64,000 nt of DNA, from positions 4,050,001 through 4,114,000 of the forward strand of contig OX031060.1 of assembly GCA_943736015.1 (NCBI GenBank). The letters are read 5' to 3'. Positions 22,440 to 34,100 of this stretch are shown piece by piece; position 1 is the stretch's first letter; every line of letters begins with the position of its first letter. The position numbers and the translations under genes are program-made. The notes under the pieces were generated by a model. It was not told the origin of the DNA. It made no database searches and saw only the letters and a list, made by a program, of their open reading frames with translations. Origin of the DNA: Tridacna crocea (taxonomy: Eukaryota > Mollusca > Bivalvia > Cardiida > Cardiidae).

Positions 22440-22530
22440 CTATAGAAAGAAAGACGCCTTTGAGAATATTTTGGAAAGGGGCGTGGAGCATGGTTACCAG
22501 CATTTTACCTGTCCCTGAAATGTTATATCA
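22440..22530 (+). mobile_element. TTAA hairpin MITE-like remnant
   Basis: AAAGACGCCTTTGAGAATAT and GGTTACCAGCATTTTACC resemble the MITE centre but are heavily altered. Confidence 0.4.
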
Positions 22531-22756
22531 TATTTCATGTGTCCATTTTTAGAAATGTTATGGGTAAAGAAATGTCGTAATTTAAGCTAGCTGGGGGGAG
22601 TTATTTCCCCGTCACAGTGAATATTTTCCTCATGCCGAAAATCTGGAACTACTTTTTTTGAAAATATCGGTTAATTGACTTGAGATCACTAGTTTTAAAA
22701 GTGGCATTCGCTGACAAAATAATCAGAGGAAATACAATATACGTATAATATATTTC

Positions 22757-22910
22757 ATTAACTTGTAGTTAATATGGGGAAATATTTGCCTCAAAAGGGA
22801 AAGGTCCGCGGAAATAACTGGTGCCTTACGGCACTCGTTATTTTCGCACACCTTTCCCTTTTTCGGCAAATATGTCCCTATATTAACCACAAGCTGATGA
22901 AATAAACTCT
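22757..22910. mobile_element. foldback element, ~70-bp imperfect arms
   Basis: Left arm TTCATTAACTTGTAGTTAAT, GGGGAAATATTTGCC and AAAAGGGAAAGGT pairs with right arm ACCTTTCCCTTTTT, CGGCAAATATGTCCC and ATTAACCACAAGCTGATGAA. The inner part contains GGTGCC-TTAC-GGCAC. Non-coding. Confidence 0.75.
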
Positions 22911-23019
22911 TTCTACATCAGCTCCCTAGAGACAAATTCAATTAATGCAGACACATTTAGTCTGTCGTCTGCAACTCCGTTTAGCCTATACTTTTAAAAT
23001 TTTGTGTCGTTCAGTAAAG

Positions 23020-23215
23020 GTATAGTAGTGCAGGATGGAATAAAATTTTTTTGGTCGTTGATAAATACGGATTTATATACAGATATAATTTTTTTGGACA
23101 TATTTAACCGACCAGAAATTCCCTTGATGTCTTTCTTGAAATTATCTGTTGATATCTGATAATATCACAGTGGAAACAGCTGTTTTCTATTAACATAAGC
23201 TTTAACATAAGCTTT
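23020..23215. mobile_element. GGTAAGACCTG-family remnant
   Basis: Diverged similarity to 1209-1615: GTTGATAAATACGGATTTAT, CAGAAATTCCCTTGATGTCT and GTGGAAACAGCTGTTTTC. Both ends are eroded. Confidence 0.55.
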
Positions 23216-23372
23216 ATTTGGCATTAAACTGTTGACAATTCATAGCCAATACATAAAGAAATAGCAATGTGGAGTGTAAACACTGGCAACATAAGGATAA
23301 TAAACAAAGGAAGTATACAGAAAATTCATTGTATTCGAAGGAAGGGGAAAAAAAAAAAGTTTATTTTAGTAC

Positions 23373-24074
23373 TCATGGGATTCTTTCTTTGAAAGCAAAG
23401 AAGATATATTTTGAGAGCTTGTTAATTTCTTCCGAATTTTTTGATGACATGATTTGGATAAATTTAAAAATAGTCGGCCGTCTGCAGTAATAGGGTTTTA
23501 AAAATCGATTTCTTAAGTTGCAATATTTTGGACATTCTAGTAAAAAGTGATATTCATCTTCAACTTTATTCAATGAGCAATTTTGGCATTTTCTTAGGTG
23601 TCTATCAATTCCATTGTGTCGTCCGGTTTCAATCGCAAGTTTGTGGACAGATAATCTGAATTTAGTTAAGGCATGTCTGAATTTATTTGTACAAATCTGT
23701 TTCTGATAAAATTCAATTTCAAATTCTTGTTTGTATAGACAATATGAAGACAGTCTTGAAGAGTTATTGATATTGCTAAACCAAGTTTGTTTGTATATAT
23801 CTAGAATTCTTAATTTTATTTGTTGCAGATTAATATTAAAATTATCCTGATTAATCCAAATATTTGCTAGACCCAGCTCATGGAGCGTTGATTTTATTTT
23901 AGATGCCCAATTTTTGTTTGCATATGAATTACCGTTATTGGCGTCTGTTTTCATGACATTGTATATTCTTTTGATCAAAGGGTTGTTATTTAGCCGTAAT
24001 AACTTTATCCAAAATTTTATTGAGATTATTTTTCTATGTACTATCATTGGATACCTGGCTAACTCGCCATACAT
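23373..24074 (-). pseudogene. LINE relic, post-RT region with Cys/His motif
   Basis: C-terminal region downstream of the RT of an RNase H-less LINE, continuing the relic at 24098-25218 in another frame. It contains MYGELARYPM at the start and the motif CQNCSLNKVEDEYHFLLECP (CX2C, His, Cys), which is common in CR1/RTE-like elements. The frame breaks around 24075-24100. Confidence 0.82.
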
Positions 24075-24097
24075 TGCGTCTATGTTTGTTGATTTAT

Positions 24098-25218
24098 TTA
24101 CACATAAAATTTTGCGAAGAAACTTGAGTGTACTGATTCTATATCTTTTGCTTTTATGTCATAGATTATTTCGGCTCCATAATTTAAGATAGATCCAACT
24201 AAACTATCAAACAATTTAATTTTTTCGGAAGTGCATATATCTATTTGATTAATAACTATAAATAGGTTGTGAAGAGCATATTGTGCATTTTGGGCAATTT
24301 TCTTTTGTGTGCGGTACAGATTTCCGTTTTTGAATAACCAGAATCCAAGATACTTGAAAGATTGTACAAGTTCTAATATTGAATTATCAAATGAAAAATT
24401 GTGGTTTGTATGCCGCCCTGATTCAAAAATCATAATCTTTGTTTTATTAGTGTTTACTTTGAGTCTCCATTTCTTGCAATATGCAGACAGATCATTCAGT
24501 AAAGATTGCAGTGCTTCAGGAGAATGACCAAATAAAACAGTATCATCAGCAAAAAGAATAATAAACAGTTTCATGTCTTCTAACTCAAAAAGACCGTCAA
24601 TATTATCATTTAAATTATGTACAATGTCATTTACGAAATACAAAAAAAGTAAACTCGAACTTGGGTCCCCTTGTTTTGCTCCTATATTAGAGTCTATGAA
24701 CGGAGAAAAATTATTGTTATATCTCACTGTAGCTTTGACCGATTTGTACATATTTTTAATGGCATTTACTAATTTGGTACTAACTCTTTCATTGAACAAT
24801 TTTTGAAATATTAGGTTTCTTTCTAATGTGTCGAAACACTTTTCGAAATCAATAAAAGCACAATAGAGCTTTTTGTGTGACGCCAGAGTTTTAATAATAA
24901 TAGAATGGAGTAAGAAAATACAGTCTATTGTTGACTTGCCTTTCTGGAAACCGAATTGGTTGTCAATAATTTTATTGTGTTTTATGGACCAATTAGTTAA
25001 TCTATTTAATAAAATCTGTGAGTAAATTTTTGATATTATGTTTATTAAAGTAATTCCCCTGTAATTTTTTGCATCATCAACATTGCCCCCCTTAAATATA
25101 GGTACTATAATTCCTATGGATATTCACCAGTCTCAAAGATCCTGTTAAATACTTTAAGTAATAAAGTGGAAATACTTTCAAAGGAGTATTTGAATATCTC
25201 TGCCGGTAAACCATTTCA
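24098..25218 (-). pseudogene. LINE relic, reverse transcriptase
   Basis: Reverse transcriptase of the same element. The open part (24098-24799) contains GAKQGDPSSSLLFLYF and the catalytic ILFADDTVLF. In-frame continuation upstream, through 25218, reads CAFIDFEKCFDT, NQFGFQKGKSTID, YRGITLINIISKIYS and then, after a small deletion with a stop near 25120, GLPAEIFKYS. The element ends abruptly near 25218, so it is 5'-truncated and lacks the endonuclease. The FADD active site is present but the frame is broken at least twice, so it is dead. Confidence 0.88.
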
Positions 25219-25522
25219 GGTAACGGTTAACAAGGTTATTAAATGATCATATCATTAAAAGTTATAGAAAACTTAGGTTAAAATGGTAGGGAAAAAACAG
25301 AGTTGTGCAGAGTGTTATTGGTTTCAGTCAGAAATGAAGAAACGCCTCTTTAATGACTAAGGAACCTTCCAACTGGACCATCACAATTGATTAAACAGGC
25401 GCATGTTTACATTTAAAAAAACTTAATGGTATTAAGATATCAGTCAACCTAGAAAAGAAATGACTTGATTAAATTAACGTGATACAGGTTCAACCATTAA
25501 TAAGAATACTAGGAATAAGATA
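25219..25522. other. unassigned sequence
   Basis: Nothing recognised. Confidence 0.4.
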
Positions 25523-25840
25523 TTACGAAGAAAATCTTCTACTCTCACGGATATATGTATGCACGGCAACAAATATTCTTTGGTTATCAAAAAGATTAAA
25601 GTTTTCATCTCCAAATAAAACGGTTTGGAGTGTAAATCTTGTTATACCACTAATAAATTGACATAGACTATTTCTCTGGGTATTGTAAATAGGACATTCT
25701 AAAAAGTAGTGTTGGGTCAATTCAACTGTACCACATCTACAAAGTGGCGATTGGACCAATTTTTTTAAGTATAAGTGCTCATTGAGAGAGCTATATACTT
25801 CCTTTACAGCTGAAAAACTCAAAATGAATAAGAAAACCAA
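25523..25840 (-). pseudogene. third LINE relic, C-terminal Cys/His fragment
   Basis: A 105-codon frame with CRCGTVELTQHYFLECPIY and downstream RNSL, the usual C-terminal zinc-finger-like motif of RNase H-less LINEs. No RT is attached. It differs in wording from 23373-24074, so it comes from a separate insertion or subfamily. Confidence 0.75.
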
Positions 25841-26048
25841 ATATATGTGACTGATATCTGTTTACTAAATCAATGACTGTTCAGTTTCGGTACACTTGCA
25901 GGTCAAAAGTGTTGTCTAATGACGGACACTAAACAAAAGTGGAGGGGGGGGGGGCACGTCACGTTAGTTCTAATAGCTGAATGCAAGAAGAGTAGTCGGC
26001 ATACCTCAGGTGATTCGGTGATCAAGTCCCTGGGTTTTATTACGTGCT

Positions 26049-26278
26049 TTAACTCATTACCAAACGGCAATATTTTAGGCTTGTCAAATCAAAAGCATTT
26101 GCAGACGACAAAAAAAAAAATGACTCAAAATTTGAAATTTGCTTTGTGAAGGGTAGAAAACCTTATGTTTTCTACCCTGCTGGAAGTAAATTTTAATTTT
26201 TAAGTTACGTTGATTTTGTTGTCAGCAAGTGCTTTCAATTCGGACCGGTCTAAAATTTTGTCGTTTGGAAAGAGCTAA
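26049..26278. mobile_element. TTAA hairpin MITE, symmetric variant
   Basis: Begins TTAACTCATTACCAAACGGC like the forward left end, and ends TTTTGTCGTTTGGAAAGAGC like the reverse of that same left end. The centre is a short AGAAAACCTTATGTTTTCTA palindrome. Both halves therefore derive from the left end, making a near-symmetric inverted dimer. Confidence 0.75.
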
Positions 26279-26376
26279 TACAGGACGGACTATATTTTAA
26301 GTAACAATATAAACAGGAAGATTTGGTTTGTTTCATGGACCACGTTAAGCCACCTTTTGCAAGATTCGATTTGGTC

Positions 26377-26605
26377 CTAAACTCTTTATCACAAGACAAT
26401 TTTTTAGACCAGTTCAAATTGAAAGCATTTGCAGACAACAAAATAAAGTTGACTGAAAAATTGAAATTTGTTCTGGGAAAGGTAGAAAACACTGTGGGAA
26501 AAGAAGAAAATGCTGGTTACCAGCATTTTCTCCTTTTCCTACAGTATTTTCAAAAGGCTTCTTTCTCAGGGCGTCAAAAGTAGGAGTTATGTGGTAATGG
26601 GTTAA
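26377..26605 (+). mobile_element. TTAA hairpin MITE, full copy
   Basis: From CTAAACTCTTTATCACAAGA to ATGTGGTAATGGGTTAA with a well-kept hairpin. Confidence 0.88.
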
Positions 26606-26889
26606 AGAGTTAAATCGAGAAAAGTTATTTTCATTTCCGTTTTCTCCATTCTCGGAACCCAGCTTTAAGCATTACGTTACTCTCCATGCATTACAGTATG
26701 AATCGAAACTGGGTCAACCAGGATGGTTTTCTCCCGCTAGATGGCAAATCGTCAAGGAATATTACATGCGCAGACAAAGTTTTTACTTTCTCTTATATCA
26801 AGGACATTTATAAAATAACATTGACAAATATATACGAGTATGCATGGCCGTACGAATCGTCCGTAACAAAGAAATAAACATACAAATGC

Positions 26890-27300
26890 ATAGTTGAAAT
26901 ATAGGAATTGGGCAGGACTCAAACCTAGAACCCTTCATCCTCGCAAGGCAAGGCTGACGATTCACTACGCTACTCTACCCTTGGCGGATCGAGCTTGATT
27001 TTTACAATCCCACGATACGCTTTTTCATTGGATGCAGCCAGCTCTTACTGTAACGAATGAAGTCGCTCGTAGCATTTCATCTTTGATAAAAATAGAATAG
27101 AAGGTAAATGTGGAAACCGACGTGGAAGTCTGCTCATCCATTCATGTTGAATAGTTGTATTCGTAAGCGGTTTGTAAAACGATATTTCATTGGCTTTCAG
27201 AAACGTGATGTAAAAAGGGGGGGGGGGGTTTAATAACCACCATCCAATAGAGGGTGCATCGCAGGAATCTCGAAATCGGGCTTTATCAACCAAGGTAAGA
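26890..27300 (-). repeat. dispersed repeat D, copy 1
   Basis: About 370 bp inverted relative to 51000-51430. Landmarks are CTACCCTTGGCGGATCGAGC, CATTGGATGCAGC, GCTCGTAGCATTTCATCTTT and AAACGATATTTCATTGGCTT. A poly-G tract interrupts at 27218. The ends carry CCTTGG..CCAAGG-type inverted pieces. Non-coding; class unknown. Confidence 0.7.
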
Positions 27301-27865
27301 TCCACGTTGTGATCGTAACCATGGCTGGCGAAGATGAGAACCCCCGGACGAAACGCGACTACCATAACCACAGAGATATGTACCTAATAACGCAGATGCA
27401 AGGTCATGTATTCAAATCGAGACGAAGCCATGCATGGAGGGTTAGTCTCTTGTAACAACAAAAAGTATTGAATAACTTCCACGATCATGTAAAAAAATAA
27501 CATTTGACTGCAGTTTAAATTTACAGTGGTATCATGACGTACATGTATTGTGCAACAAGGTATGGCTTTTAACTCACTCCATATCATAGACAAATGAAGT
27601 CTTTGTGGATAATGTAGATCAAGATCAGACTGCACACATCGTGAAGTCTGATCTCTGATCCACACTGTGCACGGCTTTGTTCTAGATTATGAACGAACAG
27701 TCTTTTGATCTGAAGAAGAACTGTATTTACAGCCATTTAGTATATGTATTTTATTTTCACTTTTGAGACTGTTACTTCTAATAGTTACTTTTGTTGTGTA
27801 TATGTGGATATGGCTGCTTTCAGGTCATTTCTACTTCTAAGTGGCAATGGCCTTCAACCATATAG
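27301..27865. other. mostly unassigned; hairpin at 27600-27680
   Basis: 27600-27680 carries an imperfect GATCAAGATCAGACTGCACA / GTCTGATCTCTGATCCACAC hairpin of the TTAACCCTTATCC-family type. Nothing else is recognised. Confidence 0.45.
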
Positions 27866-28093
27866 TTAACCCGTTACCACAGAATCCCTACTTTTGACGA
27901 CCCTGAGAAAGATGCCTTTAGAAAACATTGTGGAAAAAGGAGAAAATGCTGGTAACCAGCATTTTATCCTTTTCCCACAATGTTTTCAACTCTTCACAAA
28001 CAACTTTCAAATTGTCAGTCATCTTTATTTTATCGTCAACAAATGCTTTCGATTTGGACAAACCTAAAATTTTGTCGTTTGGTAATGAGTTAA
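27866..28093 (-). mobile_element. TTAA hairpin MITE, full reverse copy
   Basis: TTAACCCGTTACCACAGAAT to GTCGTTTGGTAATGAGTTAA. The final TTAA is shared with the next copy. Confidence 0.88.
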
Positions 28094-28215
28094 CGTTCTA
28101 GCACACAATCCCGAGTTTTAACGTTCATGAGAAAAAGAAAAACGAAACATTGTGGTAAAAATTAGATTACCAGAATATTTTCTTCTTTTTCTCACAATAT
28201 TTTCTTCCCTGTCAT
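28090..28215 (-). mobile_element. TTAA hairpin MITE, partial, sharing a TTAA
   Basis: TTAACGTTCTAGCACACAAT onward with a diverged hairpin. The far half is missing. It abuts the preceding copy exactly at a TTAA. Confidence 0.75.
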
Positions 28216-28230
28216 TCCATCTTTTCACAT

Positions 28231-28457
28231 TTAACTCTCTACCACACAAACCCCACTTTTAACGACCCCGAGGAAGAAAGCTTGGAAAACATTGTGGGAA
28301 AAGGAGAAAAAGCTGATAACCAGCATTTCCTCCCTTTCCCACAATGTTTTCTACCCTTTCTAAATCAAATTCATTTTTTGAGTCATATTTATTTTGTTGT
28401 CTGCAAATGCCTTCAATTTGGACCAGTCTAAGATTTAGTTGTTTGCAAAAAGATTAA
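28231..28457 (-). mobile_element. TTAA hairpin MITE, full reverse copy
   Basis: TTAACTCTCTACCACACAAA to TTAGTTGTTTGCAAAAAGATTAA. It is the third family member within 600 bp and has the same orientation as its neighbours. Confidence 0.85.
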
Positions 28458-28502
28458 AATTGTCATCTAAAAATACTTTTCATACAGTAATTGTCATTCA
28501 AG

Positions 28503-28572
28503 CGAAAAGTGTCAACCAGGTCAGCCTGCGCAATTTGCGCAGTCTGACCTGGGTAGATACTTTTCGCAGTTT
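28503..28572. repeat. hairpin repeat, CAGCCTGCGCA family
   Basis: GCGAAAAGTGTC..CCAGGTCAGCCTGCGCA pairs with TGCGCAGTCTGACCTGG..ACTTTTCGC around AATT. Confidence 0.75.
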
Positions 28573-30213
28573 CCATAGGTCCTTTTTTTGCGTGATGGGT
28601 GAGAAGTGAATTTAACTTGCGCCATACTATGATGTAAAGGGGTTTAAAGCATCTTCGTGCTACATCTTCGCCAGCAAGTGATCATTAATTTTGGAACCAT
28701 AAAATCCATTTCGTCTGATAACCGATTGAATCAAGATGTAAAGTGGTCCTTTGACATGCAGAGGGTTTGCACGTGGCAAAATGTTTCGACACAGTTTTGG
28801 AATTGTCTTCTTTATTTAGCGTTGTGAATATTTTACAACACATTCACGACCTTCAACGTCCCTGAATAGAATTAGAGGATAATTAACTGTCTGTGTTAAC
28901 CCTTATCCTGATCAGTAACTAAAATTACATTACATTACATTACTTTGAATAGACGATTTTCCAATTAAATTTGATTTAAGCGATATTTCCGTTTTATTCA
29001 GAACAGAACAGAACATATCTTTTATTTACACCCAGGTATAGCAAATATACAACATTGGCAAATGAAATAATAAACATGAATATGCCCTTTGTCCCAACTG
29101 CGTATAGTTGCGTTAATTTGAAAAAATAACTGTAGATTCAGTGGGTTTAAATAACAATGCAGTTGGGACAAAGAACTGTTAATTGTATATACATGACTTC
29201 CAGGTATCAATTTTTCAGAGAGAGCAAGACGGGGGAGGAAGGTAGTGGTGGAAAGGGAGAGAGACACAAAGATAGAGAGAGCCTTTGTGGGTGCAGCATC
29301 CTTATGGAAACTGCAAATACAAAGACACTCCCGTCTATTTATGGGGGATAGAATTTTATAATTTCAATAAACCTTTTTGGTAGCGAAAACGGGATTTATA
29401 TATACTTGAACATTTGGGAAAAAAACTTGTAAACCAACGAAATAATGCGGATATTGATTTCTACAAAATCTTTCATAAAGATCAGAATGAAGTATAAAAA
29501 AAAACCTGCTCTGAATATTTACACGTCAAATGCTGCACGCCTGTGCCACACATTAGAGCCTTTAGGTTTATTCAGAGCAGGAGAGAGGGAACAAAAAAAA
29601 AAAAGTAGGGACAACGGTAAAATGAAAATTGGTTGATCAATTGCCGGATAGAACGTTCATAAAAAATATTATATTCTTTTTGGGAAATTATATATACATG
29701 CTATTTTGGAAAATTATATATACATGCTAAGTCAGATAGTTAAAATAAATCTCATGTGCATCACTTGACCGCAAAGTAAACCAAATGTCACACACGATTG
29801 GTCAGTTAAACCAGTCACAACATTGCGTGGAATGATCTGTAACCGACCAATCGTGCGAAACTACTCATCAGATATTTACAGTATACCTGTATCAACACGT
29901 TCGGTCTGTCAGTGCATGCGTATCCCGTTATTTATGTCTAGCTTTGAAACAGTTTGACAAAGGTAAGTTAACAAAGGTAAGTAGGAAATGTTGTTCTCTG
30001 TCTATGTGAAAGTTTCTTGAAAAAAAAAATAAATTGGACATAATCCTATATTTTTGTCTAAGAGTTACATTTTAAAACTGGATAGGTCAAGGGGGTTGAG
30101 TGCATATACAATGTACTAGCTATTACGGCGGTCTTGCACCGCTCAAGATATAAACACGATTTAACGATATAATACATTATAGGAAAACGACAAAGGGGGA
30201 CATCAGATGTCGA
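28573..30213. other. unassigned sequence with minor repeats
   Basis: (ATTAC)n at 28920-28942, an inverted CTTTGTCCCAACTGC pair at 29090/29160, and a duplicated AAATTATATATACATGCTA at 29683-29730. No gene is recognised. Open frames at 29157 and 29445 are motif-free. Confidence 0.45.
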
Positions 30214-30776
30214 TTATCTCGTGAAATTTTGCATAATACAGTTAACGTACTGGCATAAATGTTTGAGTTTCACAACTGATTTGAGGTTGAACATATCTTT
30301 GACATTTAATTCATGTCGATTGAAATTATTTAACAAAAACATTTCACGTTTATCGTTAAAAAAGCAATAAAAAAGATAGTGTATTTCTGAACCAACAGCG
30401 TTTGAGTTACATAGAGTGCATGTTCGATCTTCCAAGGGAGTACCGTCATAACGTCCGGTCTCAATCGGCAGTAGATGATTTGCTGTTCTGAATTTGAAAA
30501 GTTGTAGGTACTCGCGTCGGTTTAGTTGTGTCAAATAGTCTTCAAATTCGTGAGTCATTTTAAAGTTACTATATATTTTGCCTTTATTTGATTGTTGTAA
30601 TTGATCGTGCCAGTTTTGTTTGAACTGGTCGATTAAAATTTGCCTTACGCCTTTGTGTATGTTTTTTTGTTCGATTAGGAACTGGTTTACCCAAAGATCA
30701 AGTCTTCCAACCGAGGTAAGTATTTCTTTAATTGTATCCAGCCATTTGAAGCTTCCTTCGGGTAATGATAACATAT
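30214..30776 (-). pseudogene. LINE relic, C-terminal half (host of the BEL insert)
   Basis: C-terminal end of an RNase H-less LINE ORF2 with CTLCNSNAVGSEIHYLFYC (CX2C..His..Cys) near its end. It is separated from its RT half (34761-35374) by the BEL/Pao insertion. Removing the insert and one CATAT copy leaves the two halves in the same frame with no missing base, so the frame was open at this point when the BEL element landed. Confidence 0.85.
30772..30776. repeat. 5' target-site duplication CATAT
   Basis: Five bases directly left of the 5' LTR, matched by 34761-34765 right of the 3' LTR. Five-base duplications are usual for BEL/Pao. Confidence 0.95.
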
Positions 30777-31081
30777 TGTAAGAGCGTTCAAGCTCTTAGT
30801 TAGTACATTTTAGCGTAACGTAACGTCGTGCCGTACCAAAATACACGCGACGTGCGTGCGACGCCAAAATGACGTTAAATTGTTTGTTTTGCTCTTTTCA
30901 AATTTAGTATTAGTCGAGCGGGCTTGAAGAAGAGTAAGCTCATAGTTGAGAATCGCCGACGCCGACGCCGATGCCACCGACATCGTTATGTTATGTTGGT
31001 TTTATATTATAATGAAATTTTAAGAAGATTAAAGGCGCATTTACTCAGAAGAGCGTGTTTTGTCTACCGAGCCCCGCTACA
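30777..31081 (+). repeat. BEL/Pao 5' LTR
   Basis: 305 bp, beginning TGTAAGAGCG and ending GCCCCGCTACA, so TG..CA termini. By eye it is identical to 34456-34760. It includes ACACGCGACGTGCGTGCGAC and GCCGACGCCGACGCC repeats and should hold the element's promoter, but I cannot place a TATA box confidently. Confidence 0.96.
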
Positions 31082-31123
31082 ATTCTCAACTCGCTTGGAT
31101 GAGATAACCGTTTGAGAAGAAAC
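31082..31123 (+). other. BEL/Pao short leader, possible primer binding site
   Basis: Only 42 nt separate the 5' LTR from the first ATG. A TGG that could start a tRNA primer binding site is at 31096-31098, 14 nt from the LTR. The match to a particular tRNA was not established. Confidence 0.35.
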
Positions 31124-34100
31124 ATGGATTTCGAGACAGCTAAGAAACAAAGATCGACGCAACTTGCGCAGCTGACGAGACTATATAAGGACCTCGAGAA
31201 ACATATGGCTGACAAAGAAAATAAAGAAAAGGTAAACGAACTTTATAAATCGTTATGCTCAAGATATGAACAGTTCAAGACAGCACACTTCGCATGTTTA
31301 GATAAATGTGAGAACTCAAGTGTAATAGATTCTCTGGAAGAAAGTTTCAAAAGCCAAAGGGAAAATTTCGACGAATTTCGAGAACACTTTTCTACATGGA
31401 ACCAGGATTGTGACAACGTGTCAGTTATTGAGTCTGTCACTTCATCGAGAACCCAACTACTTAGTGCGAAAATAAAGCGTATGGTTGCAGAAAATAAGAT
31501 GAAAACATTGAGAGAAAAAATGAGGTTGGAACAGGAACAACGCGAGATCGAAAACAAGAAACAGTTGTTAGATATGGAAAGCGAAATCGAGGAGGCGAGA
31601 ATCGAGGAGTCCGTTTGGGAGGAGGAAGAAAATGAAAATGTTCAAAAAACCGGTAACACCTGCGAAGCACACCGTGATGTAGACCGACGATGCAGTGCGG
31701 GAAAAGAAACTATACCACTCTCCACATCAACGACGACAACAACACAAAGTGAAATAGACTTAGCCTTTAATAGACTTGCCAATACACTACAGGAAGGTTT
31801 CAATTTGCCAAAACCCGAAATATTGACATTCAACGGTAATGTTTTGGATTATTGTAAATTTATCAAAAACTTTGAGACAAATGTGGAATCTAAGGTGACT
31901 GACAATAGATTAAGACTGAGTTATCTTATACAGTATTGTGCAGGCGAAGCTAAGTCAAGCATAGAGGACTGTGTTTTGTTGGATTCAAACGAGGGTTACG
32001 AACGAGCTAGAGCTATTCTGCGCTCTCGTTATGGTCGAACTCATATTATAGCCAGAACTTGTATTGATAAATTGTTGAATGGTCCACAAATTCAGACATC
32101 AGATGTTGATGAGTTGTCCAAGTTAGCACTGGATATGCAAAAATGCCAAATTACCTTGTCGCAGTTAGGGTTCGTGTCCGACGTTGACAATTCCGAAAAT
32201 TTGAGAAAAATTGTCAGACGTTTACCTTTACATCTAAGAACAAAATGGGCTGATATTGCATACACTATTTACGAAATTGGTAGAGAACCCAGTTTTCTTG
32301 ATTTGTCAAAATTCGTTGATGAAAGGGCGCGTGTTGCTAGCTCCATATATGGAATTGATGTTGTTCAAGAAACTTGGAAATCAAAGTACAGCAAACCTCA
32401 AAATATGTCGTCTGAAAATGTCCCTAAAAAGAAAACAACTACATTGTCTTCGTTCACTGAGGACGAGGGTCCGGGCTACGATAGGGAATGTAGTTGTTGC
32501 TCGGACAAATGTGCAGATATTAGTTGTTGTCCTAGATTTATGAATATGAGCTTAGCAGATAGAAAAGAATTTGTCGTCAAACAGAAATTATGCTTTAATT
32601 ATCTAAAACGAAACCACATGTCTAGAAAATGTCGAAAAGAGAAAATGTGTAATGTAAATGAATGTACAGGTAAGCACCACACACTACTGCACAGCTGGGC
32701 TCGGATCAGCTTTGACAACGAAGCCGTACAACCGTCGGTGAATTGTGCAACATCAAATGGATCTCGTGTAAAGACATGTTTAGGTATTATTCCTGTTAAA
32801 ATTCAGTGTCAGGACGGAAGATATTTCAAAACGTACGCGTTGTTGGATGATGGAGCTGACAAAACTTTGTGTGATGAAAGACTGTTAAGGAAAATAGGAT
32901 GTTCCGGTAAACGGATCACTTTCCAAATATCAACGGTAAATTCTACGGGAAATGATGTGCATGGGCGTGAAGTTGATCTTAACGTGAGTTCTGCAAATGG
33001 CGACGGCAACGTTACGATAAGAAACGTGTGGACGGTCAAGAAGTTACCAATTTCACCTCGTTCTGCTGCAACCCCGAAGGACATTTGCAACGTAACGTAC
33101 CTATCGGACATAAAAATTCCCACTGTCAACGTCAGCGACGTCATGTTGTTAATCGGAACAGACGCACCGGAGGCTCATATTCCATTGGAAGTTCGTTTCG
33201 GAAATAAGGATCAGCCATATGCTATTCGGTCAAAACTTGGATGGGCTGTGCGAGGACCTATTGGAAATGCGAATTCGGCTCCTTTGGCAAACATTCATTT
33301 TCAGCAGTCAAGTGACACTGTACTACAACAACAATTAGAAAGGTTATGGACGACTGATTTCAAGGAGGGTATTTCGACAGAAAAAGAATGCATGTCAGTG
33401 GAGGACATAGGAGCTTTGGATAAAATGAAATCATCTATTGTTTACCAAGATGGACATTATAAGATGGATCTTCCATGGAGAGATGAAAGTAGCCCTCTAC
33501 CAAATGATCTACCTCTCGCGCAGGCAAGGATAGCCCAACTTAAACGTAAACTATCGCGTGATCCCAAATTGCACGAGATGTATTCTACGACTGTAAATAA
33601 CTACATTAAGAATGGTTATGCAAGAGAAGTCGATGAACCTTTGAAAATCTCATGTAAAACCTGGTATTTACCGCATCACCCCGTTTTGAACGCAAATAAA
33701 CCCGGAAAAGTGAGAGTCGTATTTGACTGTGCAGCAAAATATAAGGGAATATCACTGAATAGTCAACTGTTACAAGGCCCTGATCTAATGAACAATTTAG
33801 TCGGTGTAGTGATACGGTTCAGACAAGAGAAAATAGCCCTGGCCTTGGATATAGCGGCAATGTTTCATCATGTAAATGTGACAGAAAGGGACTGTGATTC
33901 ATTGCGGTTTCTATGGTGGCCTAACGGGGACATGGATAAACCTTTGAAAACTTACTGTATGCAAGTACATTTGTTTGGCGCGACATCTTCTCCAAGCTGC
34001 ACGGCATATGCATTGAAGAGAACTGCAAGTGATAACCGCGATCTACGTGTTGGAGACGGTTGTTTTGTTAGCCCACGAAAAGGTCTCGAGAGGACAGTGG

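Noticed and set aside
30924..31115. Arg-rich 63-codon frame, repeated at 34603
   Set aside because: Lies in the two LTRs; identical because the LTRs are identical.
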